Below the pieces are notes generated by a model that ran no database searches, was not told the DNA's origin, and worked only from the letters and a program-made list of their open reading frames with translations. Shown here piece after piece: positions 1 to 7,577 of a stretch of DNA of 62,394 nucleotides. This DNA comes from a virus: IMG/VR virus record IMGVR_UViG_3300035681_000831, positions 1-62,394 of that record; one strand, written 5' to 3'. Each line of letters opens with the position of its first letter. Position 1 is the first letter of the stretch. The translations under genes were made by a program, and so were the position numbers.

Positions 1-1
1 T

Positions 2-880
2 AGATTAGGCTGTGCCATTCACGGTCTATCACAATCGGAGTTAGCGTATCAAAATGCTTTACAATATGCCAAAGAACGAATCCAGAGTAAGAGTGCCGTC
101 AATCTTAGCGGTCCTAGTGTCGCTATTCTTTCACATCCTGATATTAGGCGGATGCTTATGGATGTTCGCTGCATTAATGAAGCTGCCCGTCTATTGATCC
201 TTGAAGCGGCCATGTTGGCAGATACGGTTAGTTTCCATCCTGATGTTGTGTCGGAAGTAGATGCTATTAAGAATCGTGACGCCGAAGATCGTCTTGGTCT
301 TATGACTCCAGTTCTCAAAGGTGTTGTTACTGATTATGGTGTTGAGAACGCTATCAAGATGCAGCAAGTATGGGGCGGTCATGGTTATGTCCGTGACAAT
401 GGCATGGAGCAAATCGTAAGAGATGCAAGAATTGCCATGATCTATGAAGGCGCTAATGGTATTCAGGCACTTGATCTTGTCGGTAGAAAACTACCAAAGA
501 ACATGGGTCGTGCTGTTATGCGTTTCTTCAAAGATACTGAAACATTCCTAACAAGTTCTTATGAACACGATATCAACCATATCGTTCAGCCAATGACACA
601 AGCCGTAAGCGAACTAAAGCAAGCAACTGAATGGTTAGCAGCAAATGGTATGAAGAATCCTAATGATGCTGGTGCAGCAAGTTATCCATATATGAAAATG
701 TTTGGATTGGTTTTGTTAGGATTGGCGCATATTCGTATTTGTTTGGCAACCGACGACAAAGCAAGACATACTACCGCAACTTATTTTATGGAGAATGTCT
801 TGCCAGAAGCCAGTTTCTTACTGAAAAAGATTCGTCAAGGATCACAAACAATGATGGCACTAACTCCAGACGAGTTCTGA
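2..880 (+). CDS. Acyl-CoA dehydrogenase, C-terminal part (gene runs off the left edge)
   Basis: The open frame enters at base 2 and ends at 880; the true start lies outside the window. It matches the C-terminal half of FAD-dependent acyl-CoA dehydrogenases, which oxidise acyl-CoA to enoyl-CoA. Visible signatures are AYQNAL near the entry, the GGHGYVRDNGMEQ segment, RDARIAMIYEGANGIQALDL, whose Glu in IYEG is the position of the catalytic base in this family, and a C-terminal extension of the AcylCoA_dehyd_C type (KNMGRAVMRFFKDTETF onward). The catalytic Glu and flavin-contact region look intact, so the enzyme could be active. This is a rare gene for a phage and is probably an auxiliary metabolic gene. 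An antisense HNH endonuclease overlaps its last 46 bases, and a second copy of its C-terminal tail lies at 2354-2479. The family call is secure; substrate and full length are unknown. Confidence 0.9.
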   Translation, partial: RLGCAIHGLSQSELAYQNALQYAKERIQSKSAVNLSGPSVAILSHPDIRRMLMDVRCINEAARLLILEAAMLADTVSFHPDVVSEVDAIKNRDAEDRLGLMTPVLKGVVTDYGVENAIKMQQVWGGHGYVRDNGMEQIVRDARIAMIYEGANGIQALDLVGRKLPKNMGRAVMRFFKDTETFLTSSYEHDINHIVQPMTQAVSELKQATEWLAANGMKNPNDAGAASYPYMKMFGLVLLGLAHIRICLATDDKARHTTATYFMENVLPEASFLLKKIRQGSQTMMALTPDEF

Positions 881-1530
881 TGTTGTTTGGAGTTTAGATG
901 TTGATTCCAGTTGTGTTGTCCTTTTATATCACGATTACAGCATGAGCAATGAAACACAGGAGCAGTTTGGAAATACTTCTTTCGTCTTTCCGACTGCTCT
1001 TGTCTCTTTTTAGGGTCAGACCATGTTTCTTTATGCTTCTTTGATAATGCTTCTCTTTTGGCAGTATTGGACCAAACCTTTGAACTTATCTTTGATCTTT
1101 CTTCCAAGTATTCAGGAGAGTTTCTAATGGCCACCATGTTATCACGAAACTCTGGATCATCCCATTGTCTTTTTAGATTATCTGACCTTAGTTTTCTTAT
1201 CTCAGGAGCGTTATTGATTTCTAACATTCTGGCATAGTATTCGGGATCAGACCATCTTTCGTTATTCAACTTGGTGGCAAAGTCAGAGATTTCTTGTTGG
1301 GACATTTTGAGTTTTTGAGATATTCTCAAACAAGCGTATGTGTCGTTCTGGGAAAAATGAATATCGTAATGTTCCTGTATAGAAACACACTGGAGATTAT
1401 CTATATGATTATTGGAATGATTACCGTCGATGTGATGGATTTCATACGATCTTCCTTGTTCGTCTTTAGGAATAGGACCGTTGAAATGTTCCCAGATTTT
1501 GCGGTAGTTGGTTGTAGTATAAATATCCAT
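835..1530 (-). CDS. HNH homing endonuclease with C-terminal zinc finger
   Basis: A 231-residue protein. The N-terminal half carries the HNH signature YEIHHIDGN (about residues 29-37) followed by NNHIDNL and EHYDIHF, as in phage HNH homing endonucleases. The middle holds repeated WSDPEYY/WDDPEFR/WSDPKKR units of the NUMOD type that bind DNA. The C-terminus has a CSCC...H...H zinc finger. I chose the start at 1530 rather than the upstream Met at 1680 because a GGAGG lies six bases before it and because the paralogues at 33787 and 11676 begin the same way (M-[DT]-I-Y). It is antisense to the acyl-CoA dehydrogenase gene and overlaps its 3' end. It has its own late promoter and a structured leader (1531-1596). 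Confidence 0.88.
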   Translation of the reverse strand: MDIYTTTNYRKIWEHFNGPIPKDEQGRSYEIHHIDGNHSNNHIDNLQCVSIQEHYDIHFSQNDTYACLRISQKLKMSQQEISDFATKLNNERWSDPEYYARMLEINNAPEIRKLRSDNLKRQWDDPEFRDNMVAIRNSPEYLEERSKISSKVWSNTAKREALSKKHKETWSDPKKRQEQSERRKKYFQTAPVFHCSCCNRDIKGQHNWNQHLNSKQHQNSSGVSAIIVCDP

Positions 1531-1596
1531 GCTGGACCTCCGATCAGGTTTAGAGTAGGTGAGGATTCCCGTCCTGCGACCTACACTTCTATTTAG
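1531..1596 (-). promoter_or_regulatory. Late promoter plus two-hairpin leader RNA of the HNH endonuclease
   Basis: On the minus strand a CTAAATAG late box occupies 1596-1589. By T4 spacing the start site falls near 1583. Hairpin 1 begins at 1584: outer stem GTAGGT/ACCTAC (1584-1579 with 1560-1555), internal CGC, inner stem AGGA/TCCT, a six-base loop CGGGAA, and one bulged C. The linker TCTA follows. Hairpin 2 is ACCT/AGGT with the GGAGG ribosome site in its loop and 3' arm, then CAGC and the ATG. The same architecture with different stem bases occurs at three other endonuclease loci (see findings). Confidence 0.75.
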
Positions 1597-1611
1597 TATT
1601 CCGAGGTTTTG

Positions 1612-1761
1612 ATGAAATCGTGGAAAGAACTTGACTTCCGAGAGCAAATAGAGTATATTAGACAGGCTGAGTATCTCCAAGAAAAAGGATACTTTCCTGG
1701 AATAGATCCTTTTGTAGTTGCGGAAATGTTGTATCGGAAAAGGAAGTCAAGAAAGGATTGA
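1612..1761 (+). CDS. Small hypothetical protein, 49 aa
   Basis: A short reading frame with ATG at 1612, preceded by GAGG six bases upstream, ending just before the next gene at 1765. The product is rich in charged and aromatic residues (starts MKSWKELDFREQ, ends RKRKSRKD). I do not recognise it. The basic C-terminus and tight spacing to the next start support it as a real gene in a run of small co-directional genes. Confidence 0.55.
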   Translation: MKSWKELDFREQIEYIRQAEYLQEKGYFPGIDPFVVAEMLYRKRKSRKD

Positions 1762-1764
1762 AAC

Positions 1765-2187
1765 ATGGGTCTTGATATGTATCTCTACGGTAATAAGTGT
1801 TCTTTTTCCAAAGAACAAAAGGTCGATGGATTTCCTGTTTCGTCTGTGTTACTTGAAATGGGTTATTGGAATAAACGTGTCAACCTTCATGGATTTATCG
1901 TTGAAGCCTTTGCTGCCGGATTTGATGATGGCCAGAAGATCGATCTAGATAAAGATGACCTTGATTATATTATTAATGTATGGGAGAATGATAGCCATTA
2001 TGATGAACTTGTAACAGGTTTTTTCTTTGGTAAGGCTTATTTCACAGAGGAAAAAGACGAATACGATCCTCATGAGGAACAGAAGGCTCGTGATATAGAA
2101 CTATTCACGAAGGCTAAAAACTGGCTAACTGAAGAACATTCTAAGGATGAATATCGTTCTATCTATTACGAAGCATCGTGGTTATGA
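1765..2187 (+). CDS. Conserved phage hypothetical protein (MGLDMYLYG-type)
   Basis: A 140-residue soluble protein beginning MGLDMYLYG, a start typical of a widespread phage and bacterial family of unknown function. It has a GGATTG-type ribosome site upstream, an aromatic-rich middle (VWENDSHYDELVTGFFFGKAYF) and an acidic C-terminal third. No catalytic motif is visible. It follows the 49-residue gene by three bases and so is probably in the same transcript. Confidence 0.75.
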   Translation: MGLDMYLYGNKCSFSKEQKVDGFPVSSVLLEMGYWNKRVNLHGFIVEAFAAGFDDGQKIDLDKDDLDYIINVWENDSHYDELVTGFFFGKAYFTEEKDEYDPHEEQKARDIELFTKAKNWLTEEHSKDEYRSIYYEASWL

Positions 2188-2199
2188 GGAGATTGTAGA

Positions 2200-2361
2200 A
2201 TGACAGCGTTTGAAGCAATATTATGGTTAGAATCAACGTCACAGTATTTCAGCAAACGACCAACAAACGGTGAAGATCAAGCATATTGGTCTAATGTGTA
2301 TAACTCTGAAAACTGTTTGAAGATTGCCGAACTAATAAGAGAATTATGTAAAGATGACTGA
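2200..2361 (+). CDS. Small hypothetical protein, 53 aa
   Basis: ATG at 2200 follows GGAGATTGTAGA, a good ribosome site. The product starts MTAFEAILWLES and ends ELIRELCKDD; it is acidic and probably helical. Its last codons overlap by eight bases the start of the acyl-CoA dehydrogenase tail copy at 2354, so the two may be translationally coupled. Function unknown. Confidence 0.6.
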   Translation: MTAFEAILWLESTSQYFSKRPTNGEDQAYWSNVYNSENCLKIAELIRELCKDD

Positions 2362-2479
2362 CGATAAGGACAGACACAATACCGCAGAATATTTTATGAA
2401 CCGTATTCTACCAGAAACAAGTATGCTATTGAAGCGTATGCGTTTTGGTTCTGATACAATGATGAAGGCTGATTTGTGA
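2354..2479 (+). CDS. Duplicated tail of the acyl-CoA dehydrogenase (41 aa)
   Basis: This 41-codon frame aligns without gaps to the last 43 residues of the acyl-CoA dehydrogenase ending at 880. It shares TDDK-RH-TA-YFM, LPE-S-LLK, R-GS-TMM; by my count 24 of 38 aligned positions are identical. It starts with its own ATG and stops with TGA overlapping the next gene's GTG. It contains none of the catalytic part, so it cannot be an enzyme alone. It may be a remnant left by recombination or endonuclease-driven duplication, or a retained small protein. Whether it is expressed is unknown. Confidence 0.75.
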   Translation: MTDDKDRHNTAEYFMNRILPETSMLLKRMRFGSDTMMKADL

Positions 2480-2667
2480 AATCAATAACTCAAGCAGAAT
2501 ATAACAAACTGTTTGATGAATATTTGAAAGAACAAAAGTTTGACGGTGGAGACTGGGACAGATGGTATTGTAATCATGTGTTCAAGTTCTATAAACAAAC
2601 ACAGGATGAATTAGAAGTCCGTGCCGGTTTCCACGTTAATGAAGTAGGCGAGAGAGTGGATGAATGA
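2476..2667 (+). CDS. Small hypothetical protein, 63 aa (GTG start)
   Basis: Starts with GTG at 2476 overlapping the TGA of the preceding frame (GTGA). The product is charged and aromatic, with GGDWDRWYCNHVFKFYKQ in the middle. Its 3' end overlaps the next gene by eight bases. I do not recognise the family. Confidence 0.6.
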   Translation: MKSITQAEYNKLFDEYLKEQKFDGGDWDRWYCNHVFKFYKQTQDELEVRAGFHVNEVGERVDE

Positions 2668-2902
2668 CCACGACGAAATAATCAAGCAACTACATGAGTT
2701 AGCAGACTGGATTGAAAAGAACAATCATGTTCAATGTATGTCTGTTCCTCGCAAGGCTGCATATCTAATATCTGCTCTACAGGCAGACTATGATAGATTG
2801 TGGTTGCTCAATAACAAGCGTGACGTTTATCTGACAGACTATATAAACAGAGTCATTGGTTTCATAAGACTCCAATGGTATCTCTTTAGAAAGAAAAAGT
2901 AA
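2660..2902 (+). CDS. Small hypothetical protein, 80 aa
   Basis: ATG at 2660 inside the end of the upstream gene, preceded by GAGAG. The N-terminal half (HELADWIEKNN) and C-terminal basic end (LFRKKK) are visible; no known domain. The stop codon overlaps the next ATG at 2902 by one base, which indicates an operon with the downstream nuclease. Confidence 0.65.
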   Translation: MNDHDEIIKQLHELADWIEKNNHVQCMSVPRKAAYLISALQADYDRLWLLNNKRDVYLTDYINRVIGFIRLQWYLFRKKK

Positions 2903-3219
2903 TGTATGAGTATCAGGCTAAAGTCACCAGAGTTGTAGATGGAGATACTATAGAAGCCGAGGTTGATCTTGGATTCCACATTAAAATGAATATGAAAATT
3001 AGATTAGCAGGCATCAACGCTCCGGAAATGAATACTGTTGAAGGCAGGAAACTAAAAGCAGAACTAATTACTCTTCTAGAAGATAAGACAATAACTCTTC
3101 TAACCGTTAAAGATAAACAAGAAAAATATGGTAGATATCTTGGCATTATCGTTAAGGATAAACAGAATATCAATGAATGGTTAGTAGAACAGAAATTAGC
3201 AGTAAGGTATATGACATGA
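2902..3219 (+). CDS. Staphylococcal-nuclease-like (thermonuclease) protein
   Basis: A 105-residue protein with the SNase fold signature: VVDGDTIEAEV near the N-terminus, KIRLAGINAPE carrying the catalytic Arg region, then EKYGRYLGII and a C-terminal NEWLVEQKLAV. Family members cleave DNA or RNA with calcium. There is no signal peptide, unlike secreted thermonucleases, so it probably acts in the infected cell, for example in nucleic acid turnover. It is shorter than the 149-residue mature staphylococcal enzyme but keeps the core. It overlaps the next gene by ATGA. Confidence 0.85.
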   Translation: MYEYQAKVTRVVDGDTIEAEVDLGFHIKMNMKIRLAGINAPEMNTVEGRKLKAELITLLEDKTITLLTVKDKQEKYGRYLGIIVKDKQNINEWLVEQKLAVRYMT

Positions 3220-3581
3220 ATCTATTTCAAGAAGGAAACTTTATATCCCATGCTGGTCATGAGTTAAATTGGAAAATTGAATGTGATGCATTATCTGATG
3301 CAGACTGGGATTGTTTAGCAAGGATCATCAATGAGCGTACTAGATTTGGTAGTGTTTACGGTATTCCTCGTGGCGGCACTAAACTGGCGTTAGCTTTAGA
3401 AAAGTATATTACTCCAGGACATCCATTGCGTTTGGTTGTTGACGATGTATATACTACAGGCAAGTCAATGAAAGAAGCTATGAAGGACAATGATCTAGGT
3501 TTTGTTGTGTTTGCTCGTAATCGTATTCCGTTCGACCCACAACATTATATTAGAGCAATCTTTACCATGGATATTATATGA
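3216..3581 (+). CDS. Phosphoribosyltransferase-like protein
   Basis: 121 residues from ATG 3216 (overlapping the upstream TGA; an upstream in-frame Met at 3177 lies inside the previous gene and is less likely). It has VYGIPRGGTKLA and then RLVVDDVYTTGKSM, the PRPP-binding loop of type I phosphoribosyltransferases (two acidic residues followed by a TTGKS turn). This suggests orotate- or purine-type base salvage, or a regulatory relative. The C-terminus is short compared with full-length enzymes of about 180-210 residues, so the substrate hood may be missing. Confidence 0.75.
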   Translation: MNLFQEGNFISHAGHELNWKIECDALSDADWDCLARIINERTRFGSVYGIPRGGTKLALALEKYITPGHPLRLVVDDVYTTGKSMKEAMKDNDLGFVVFARNRIPFDPQHYIRAIFTMDII

Positions 3582-3928
3582 ATGAACTGGATGAAATTCT
3601 GTTAGATCAGTATCATGCGGCAAAAAGAAGAAAAAAGTTTTACAAAAGAATGAAAAAGCTGATGCCAACTGAACAGTTATTGATAGTTGGTGAAGAAATG
3701 GTCGAAAAGAACATGGAATTTTATGCGTTTGTTATAAATAATAAACAATTATTAGACAAAAAGCATAAGAAGAAAAAAGAAAAAGATAAGGATGTACTGG
3801 CAAGAAATCCAGTTTATGAATGGTATAGAAACGTATTTTATTTGACAGTTTTTAGTTATAAAACATTTATGTATTCTGCCACACAGTATATGTCTTATTT
3901 TAAGAAAGATAATAATGAGAAAACCTAA
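3578..3928 (+). CDS. Lysine-rich hypothetical protein, 116 aa
   Basis: Starts at an ATG overlapping the previous stop. The protein is very basic, with clusters such as KRRKKFYKRMKK and DKKHKKKKEKDKD, and a C-terminal aromatic part (YRNVFYLTVFSYKTFMYS). It could bind nucleic acid, but no domain is recognised. Confidence 0.6.
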   Translation: MNELDEILLDQYHAAKRRKKFYKRMKKLMPTEQLLIVGEEMVEKNMEFYAFVINNKQLLDKKHKKKKEKDKDVLARNPVYEWYRNVFYLTVFSYKTFMYSATQYMSYFKKDNNEKT

Positions 3929-4136
3929 TCTCGATAATATGATTCAAGTTTCTGAAGAGGTTATGAGAGAAGCAGTTCAATATATTCCCGAAGACGAAGA
4001 ATCTGGTATTAGAACAGTTTTAAAGGCTGCTGATGAATATAAAGCGGCTAACATGACTCCCATCTTTATTATGGACAGATATAATATGTCAGTATATGTG
4101 GTTGCAAAAGAAACATTCGGCAAGAAACTTCATTAG
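3915..4136 (+). CDS. Small hypothetical protein, 73 aa
   Basis: ATG at 3915 inside the 3' end of the upstream gene. Acidic N-terminal half (YIPEDEESGIR) and a hydrophobic C-terminal stretch (FIMDRYNMSVYVVAKE). No recognised family. Confidence 0.55.
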   Translation: MRKPNLDNMIQVSEEVMREAVQYIPEDEESGIRTVLKAADEYKAANMTPIFIMDRYNMSVYVVAKETFGKKLH

Positions 4137-4146
4137 GAGGTGTCTT

Positions 4147-4389
4147 ATGAGTAGATCTTATAGAAAACATCCAGGGTTTGGTATTACTTGCGCATCAAGC
4201 GATAAACCTGGAAGAAAAATGGATCATAGACGTTATAGACATTACTATAAAGATAGAATTCGTCATGAAGATTATGATAACATCGAACCGCCTAACGTAA
4301 AAGAAAATCCTTACAATTGGCCAAAAGATGGCCATCAGTATTGGCCAGAAGGTCGAACATGGAATGGTGGTGAATATATGCGCAAATAA
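4147..4389 (+). CDS. Hypothetical protein rich in Tyr, Arg and His, 80 aa
   Basis: The start at 4147 is chosen because AGGAGG lies seven bases upstream; the longer frame from 4096 runs inside the preceding gene. The product has an N-terminal KPGRKMDHRRYRHYYKDR block and a C-terminal NWPKDGHQYWPEG segment. This looks like a nucleic-acid- or metal-binding small protein but cannot be assigned. Confidence 0.65.
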   Translation: MSRSYRKHPGFGITCASSDKPGRKMDHRRYRHYYKDRIRHEDYDNIEPPNVKENPYNWPKDGHQYWPEGRTWNGGEYMRK

Positions 4390-4392
4390 CCC

Positions 4393-4423
4393 TTGACTTT
4401 TTGTGCAATGTATATTATATTAT
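4393..4423 (+). promoter_or_regulatory. Sigma-70-like promoter upstream of hsp20
   Basis: TTGACT at 4393-4398 is followed by an AT-rich block with TATATT/TATTAT options around 4413-4423. The TTGACT element recurs before many genes here. The exact minus-10 box is ambiguous. Confidence 0.6.
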
Positions 4424-4478
4424 GTAAAGTATCGCCGTAAGGGATACAAAAGTAAACTCGCTTAATAGGAGAATAAAA

Positions 4479-4925
4479 ATGACTAATGATGTATTTTCAT
4501 TCAACACAGGTAATATCGATAAGTGGTTTGTTGGCGCCGATCGCATGCTAAAGAACTTAGCTACCGCCCAAGAAACCTACGCAAAAGCAACCCACTGGCC
4601 TCCATATAATATTGTAAAGGTGGATGACAACAACTATACTATTGAACTCGCATTGGCTGGTTTCGGTAAGCATAATCTCGACATTGAATTAGCAAACAAC
4701 ACTCTTGTAGTAAAGGGTGGATTTACTGTCGATGAGATCGATCCTATCGATAATCCTGTTCAGTATCTTTTTAAAGGTATAGCAGATAGAGTGTTTACTC
4801 GCAAGTTTACTCTTGCTGATACTGTTGAAGTGAAGAACGCTGAATATGTTAATGGTATGCTAAAGATCTTCCTAGAGAACGTTGTTCCTGAGGAAAAGAA
4901 GCCGAAGAAAGTAGACATCAAATAA
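4479..4925 (+). CDS. Small heat shock protein, Hsp20/IbpA family
   Basis: 148 residues, the usual length. The alpha-crystallin domain is recognisable: PPYNIVKVDDNNYTIELAL, LAGFGKHNLDIEL, then ADRVFTRKFTLAD and NGMLKIFLENVVPE with the KPKK tail. Hsp20 proteins hold unfolded proteins in solution and are found in many T4-like phages of cyanobacteria and alphaproteobacteria, where they are thought to help head assembly or protect host proteins. It has a good AGGAG site, its own promoter, and a strong terminator right after the stop. Confidence 0.9.
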   Translation: MTNDVFSFNTGNIDKWFVGADRMLKNLATAQETYAKATHWPPYNIVKVDDNNYTIELALAGFGKHNLDIELANNTLVVKGGFTVDEIDPIDNPVQYLFKGIADRVFTRKFTLADTVEVKNAEYVNGMLKIFLENVVPEEKKPKKVDIK

Positions 4926-4936
4926 CTTCTAAATAA

Positions 4937-4959
4937 GGGAGAGCTTCGGCTCTCCCTTT
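4937..4959 (+). terminator. Rho-independent terminator after hsp20
   Basis: GGGAGAGC-TTCG-GCTCTCCC followed by TTT. An eight-base-pair stem with a stable UUCG tetraloop, ten bases after the hsp20 stop. Confidence 0.85.
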
Positions 4960-4977
4960 CATTATTAGGAGAATATT

Positions 4978-5640
4978 ATGGCTACATTCAAAGAAGCATT
5001 TGCTGCTGCGAGGAAAGCTGGCAAAGAAACATTTATTCATGACGGTAAATTATACACTACCGATGTTGCAGTAAAAGAAGCAGATGAAACAAAGTTCGTA
5101 ACAGTTACTAACACCGTCAAAGAAGCGAACGTTCCTACCGTATCTAAACTCAAGAAAAACGTCTGGCCTCTACAATCAGAACTACGCAAGAAATTTGGTG
5201 TTCCTGATTATGGCGGAACCTTTAAGAAACACATGGTTCAGGTTAATCTACCATACACTATGTGGATGGATGATATTAAAATTACTAAGACCTGGATGAA
5301 TAAGATTTGTTCTGACTCTCTTGTTCGTGTTCTTACGTATGTGTGGGACGAGAATGGTAGAGACTACGATAAGATTAAAGCTCAACAGCTACACATTTTC
5401 TCTGGATCGTGGAATATTCGTAACATGCGTGGCGGCCATTCTCTATCTACACATGCTTATGGACTTGCTATTGACATAGCAGCGCCTTATAATATGCTTG
5501 GTAAGAAACCAGGATACAATAAGTATTCTTTCACAGAGAACTCTCTAATTGTCAAAGCATTTAAAGAAGAAGGTTGGGTTTGGGGAGGGCCATGGTCAAG
5601 ACCAGACGGGATGCATTTCCAAGCTGCTCGAGTTGAATAA
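4978..5640 (+). CDS. M15-family peptidoglycan peptidase (probable endolysin)
   Basis: 220 residues. The C-terminal part has the M15/VanY pattern: GGHSLSTHAYGLAIDI supplies the first His and Asp zinc ligands, and GMHFQ the last His; GWVWGGPWSRPDG lies between. Such enzymes cut peptide links in peptidoglycan. The N-terminal FKEAFAAARKAGKETF block is a motif I associate with T4-like marine phage virion or lysis proteins. No signal peptide is seen, so export would need a holin. AGGAG precedes the start. Confidence 0.82.
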   Translation: MATFKEAFAAARKAGKETFIHDGKLYTTDVAVKEADETKFVTVTNTVKEANVPTVSKLKKNVWPLQSELRKKFGVPDYGGTFKKHMVQVNLPYTMWMDDIKITKTWMNKICSDSLVRVLTYVWDENGRDYDKIKAQQLHIFSGSWNIRNMRGGHSLSTHAYGLAIDIAAPYNMLGKKPGYNKYSFTENSLIVKAFKEEGWVWGGPWSRPDGMHFQAARVE

Positions 5641-5641
5641 T

Positions 5642-5670
5642 TTGACTTATATTAAGGAACACTATATAAT
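5642..5670 (+). promoter_or_regulatory. Sigma-70-like promoter of ftsH
   Basis: TTGACT (5642-5647), 17-base spacer, TATAAT (5665-5670). It is placed 33 bases before the ftsH ATG. Confidence 0.85.
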
Positions 5671-5702
5671 TAATTGCGGTTATATAGTAGAAAGGTAATA
5701 TC

Positions 5703-7499
5703 ATGGATTGGAGAAAGCTAACTCCTTGGGTTCTCGTGATCTTAGCATCGTTGACGATGTTTGCTATCTGGAATGATACAGCATCTACAAGAACTCACTC
5801 AAGACAAATTAGTTTCAGCGAGCTCGTTGCTCAACTTGACGAGAATCGAGTGCACGATTTGACTATTTCGGGCAACGAAGTTACTGGACATTTTATTGAT
5901 AACAGACAGTTTAATACTTACGTTCCTTCTGTAAGTACATTCTTACAGAAAATAGATAATAAGAAAATTCAAATTAATGCAGAACCACCAAACGAAGGTG
6001 GATTCTTTACTAATTTGTTTATCAATCTTGCTCCAATTCTTCTATTCTTTGCTCTTTGGCTTTGGATTTCTCGTCGTGGTGCTGGTCGTGGAATGGGCGG
6101 CGCAATGGGAATGGGTAAGTCTAAAGCAAAACTTCTCGATCCAGAAGACATCAAAATAACATTTGAAGATGTTGCTGGCGTTGATGAAGCAAAGGAAGAT
6201 CTACAGGAAGTTGTAGAGTTTCTTGAAGATCCTACTAAGTTCGAACGCCTTGGTGGTAAGATTCCAAAGGGCGTTCTACTTGTTGGACCTCCAGGAACTG
6301 GTAAGACTCTACTTGCTAAGGCAGTAGCAGGCGAGGCAGGCGTTCCATTCTTTCACCTATCTGGTTCTGATTTCGTTGAAATGTTTGTTGGCGTCGGCGC
6401 ATCTCGTGTGCGTGATATGTTTGAACAGGCAAAGAAAAATGCTCCATGTATTATCTTTATCGACGAAATTGACGCTGTTGGTCGTAATCGTAATTCAGGA
6501 ATGAATGGTGGTAATGATGAACGTGAACAAACGCTTAACTCTCTACTTGTTGAAATGGATGGATTCAATGACAACGAAGGTATCATTATTGTTGCAGCCA
6601 CAAACCGTGTGGATGTGCTTGATCCTGCCCTTCTTCGTCCTGGCCGTTTTGATCGACAGATTACTGTATCCAACCCGGACATTACAGGACGTGAGAAAAT
6701 TCTTAAAGTCCACTCTCGTAATGTTCCTTTGGGGGCGGATGTCGATCTTAAAGTAATTGCTCGTGGCACTCCAGGTTTCTCTGGCGCTGATCTAGCAAAT
6801 CTTATCAATGAAGCAGCACTACTAGCAGCACGACGTTCAAAGCGAATTGTTACTGCTCTAGAATTTGAAGATGCTCGTGATAAGATTCTTATGGGAGCAG
6901 AACGTCGCACTCTTGTTATGTCTGAAGAAGAAAAGAAGATGACTGCCTATCATGAAGGTGGACATGCTCTTGTATCTCTTAAGATGGAAGGTTCTGTTCC
7001 GATTCATAAGGCAACAATCATTCCACGTGGTCGTGCTTTGGGCATGGTTCAGTCTCTGCCAGAACGTGATCAAATCTCGCAGTCTCGTAAAGAAATGATT
7101 GCTCATTTAGCAATGGCAATGGGTGGACGTGCAGCTGAAGAATTAGTTTTCGGCGATGACAATGTAACTTCTGGTGCAGCTGCTGATATTCAGCAAGCAT
7201 CAAGAATTGCTCGTGCTATGGTCACACAGTTTGGTTTCTCTAAGCATCTTGGTAAAGTAGCATACACTGATCCAAACTCAGATGTATTTCATGGTCCAAA
7301 GGTTGCTGAACAAACTCAGAAACAAATTGACGATGAAGTAAGAAGTATTCTTGATGATGCATATTATACTGCTATGTCTATTCTTAAGAAGCATAGAAAG
7401 CAGCTTGATACGCTAGCAAAGGGATTGCTTGAATACGAGACTCTATCAGGTCAAGAAATTGTTGATCTGTTAGATGGAAAAGTACCGCTGAGGGATTGA
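5703..7499 (+). CDS. ftsH: FtsH, membrane AAA+ zinc metalloprotease
   Basis: 598 residues, close to the 610-650 of bacterial FtsH but with a short C-terminus. Two membrane segments flank a small periplasmic domain (about residues 8-24 and 103-123). The AAA module has Walker A GPPGTGKT (195-202), Walker B IFIDEID (251-257) and the second region of homology with RPGRFDR (312-318). The protease domain has HEGGH (417-421) and the third zinc ligand Asp in AAADIQ (495). All catalytic residues are present, so it should be an active ATP-dependent protease in the inner membrane. In bacteria FtsH degrades damaged membrane proteins and regulators such as lambda CII. A phage copy could replace or redirect the host enzyme. 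It has its own promoter and terminator. Confidence 0.95.
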   Translation: MDWRKLTPWVLVILASLTMFAIWNDTASTRTHSRQISFSELVAQLDENRVHDLTISGNEVTGHFIDNRQFNTYVPSVSTFLQKIDNKKIQINAEPPNEGGFFTNLFINLAPILLFFALWLWISRRGAGRGMGGAMGMGKSKAKLLDPEDIKITFEDVAGVDEAKEDLQEVVEFLEDPTKFERLGGKIPKGVLLVGPPGTGKTLLAKAVAGEAGVPFFHLSGSDFVEMFVGVGASRVRDMFEQAKKNAPCIIFIDEIDAVGRNRNSGMNGGNDEREQTLNSLLVEMDGFNDNEGIIIVAATNRVDVLDPALLRPGRFDRQITVSNPDITGREKILKVHSRNVPLGADVDLKVIARGTPGFSGADLANLINEAALLAARRSKRIVTALEFEDARDKILMGAERRTLVMSEEEKKMTAYHEGGHALVSLKMEGSVPIHKATIIPRGRALGMVQSLPERDQISQSRKEMIAHLAMAMGGRAAEELVFGDDNVTSGAAADIQQASRIARAMVTQFGFSKHLGKVAYTDPNSDVFHGPKVAEQTQKQIDDEVRSILDDAYYTAMSILKKHRKQLDTLAKGLLEYETLSGQEIVDLLDGKVPLRD

Positions 7500-7514
7500 C
7501 TCCCTCAGCTTTTT
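7488..7514 (+). terminator. Terminator overlapping the ftsH stop codon
   Basis: CTGAGGGA-TTGAC-TCCCTCAG followed by CTTTTT. The stop codon TGA lies in the loop. The same loop bases form the -35 box of the next promoter. Confidence 0.85.
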
Positions 7515-7524
7515 ATATTATAAT
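7496..7524 (+). promoter_or_regulatory. Sigma-70-like promoter of the DNA polymerase gene, nested in the terminator
   Basis: TTGACT (7496-7501), 17-base spacer, TATAAT (7519-7524). The spacer contains the 3' arm and T-run of the ftsH terminator. Confidence 0.85.
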
Positions 7525-7577
7525 ATATGTTGCATCTGTGGGACAATTAAGTCCGGATTGCGCTTATTGGAGGTTTG

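Noticed and set aside
1531-1680. N-terminal extension of the first HNH endonuclease
   Set aside because: GGAGG and the shared leader favour the start at 1530, and a small plus-strand gene begins at 1612.
6353-6910. Long minus-strand frame inside ftsH
   Set aside because: A shadow of the conserved FtsH frame with no ribosome site or family match.
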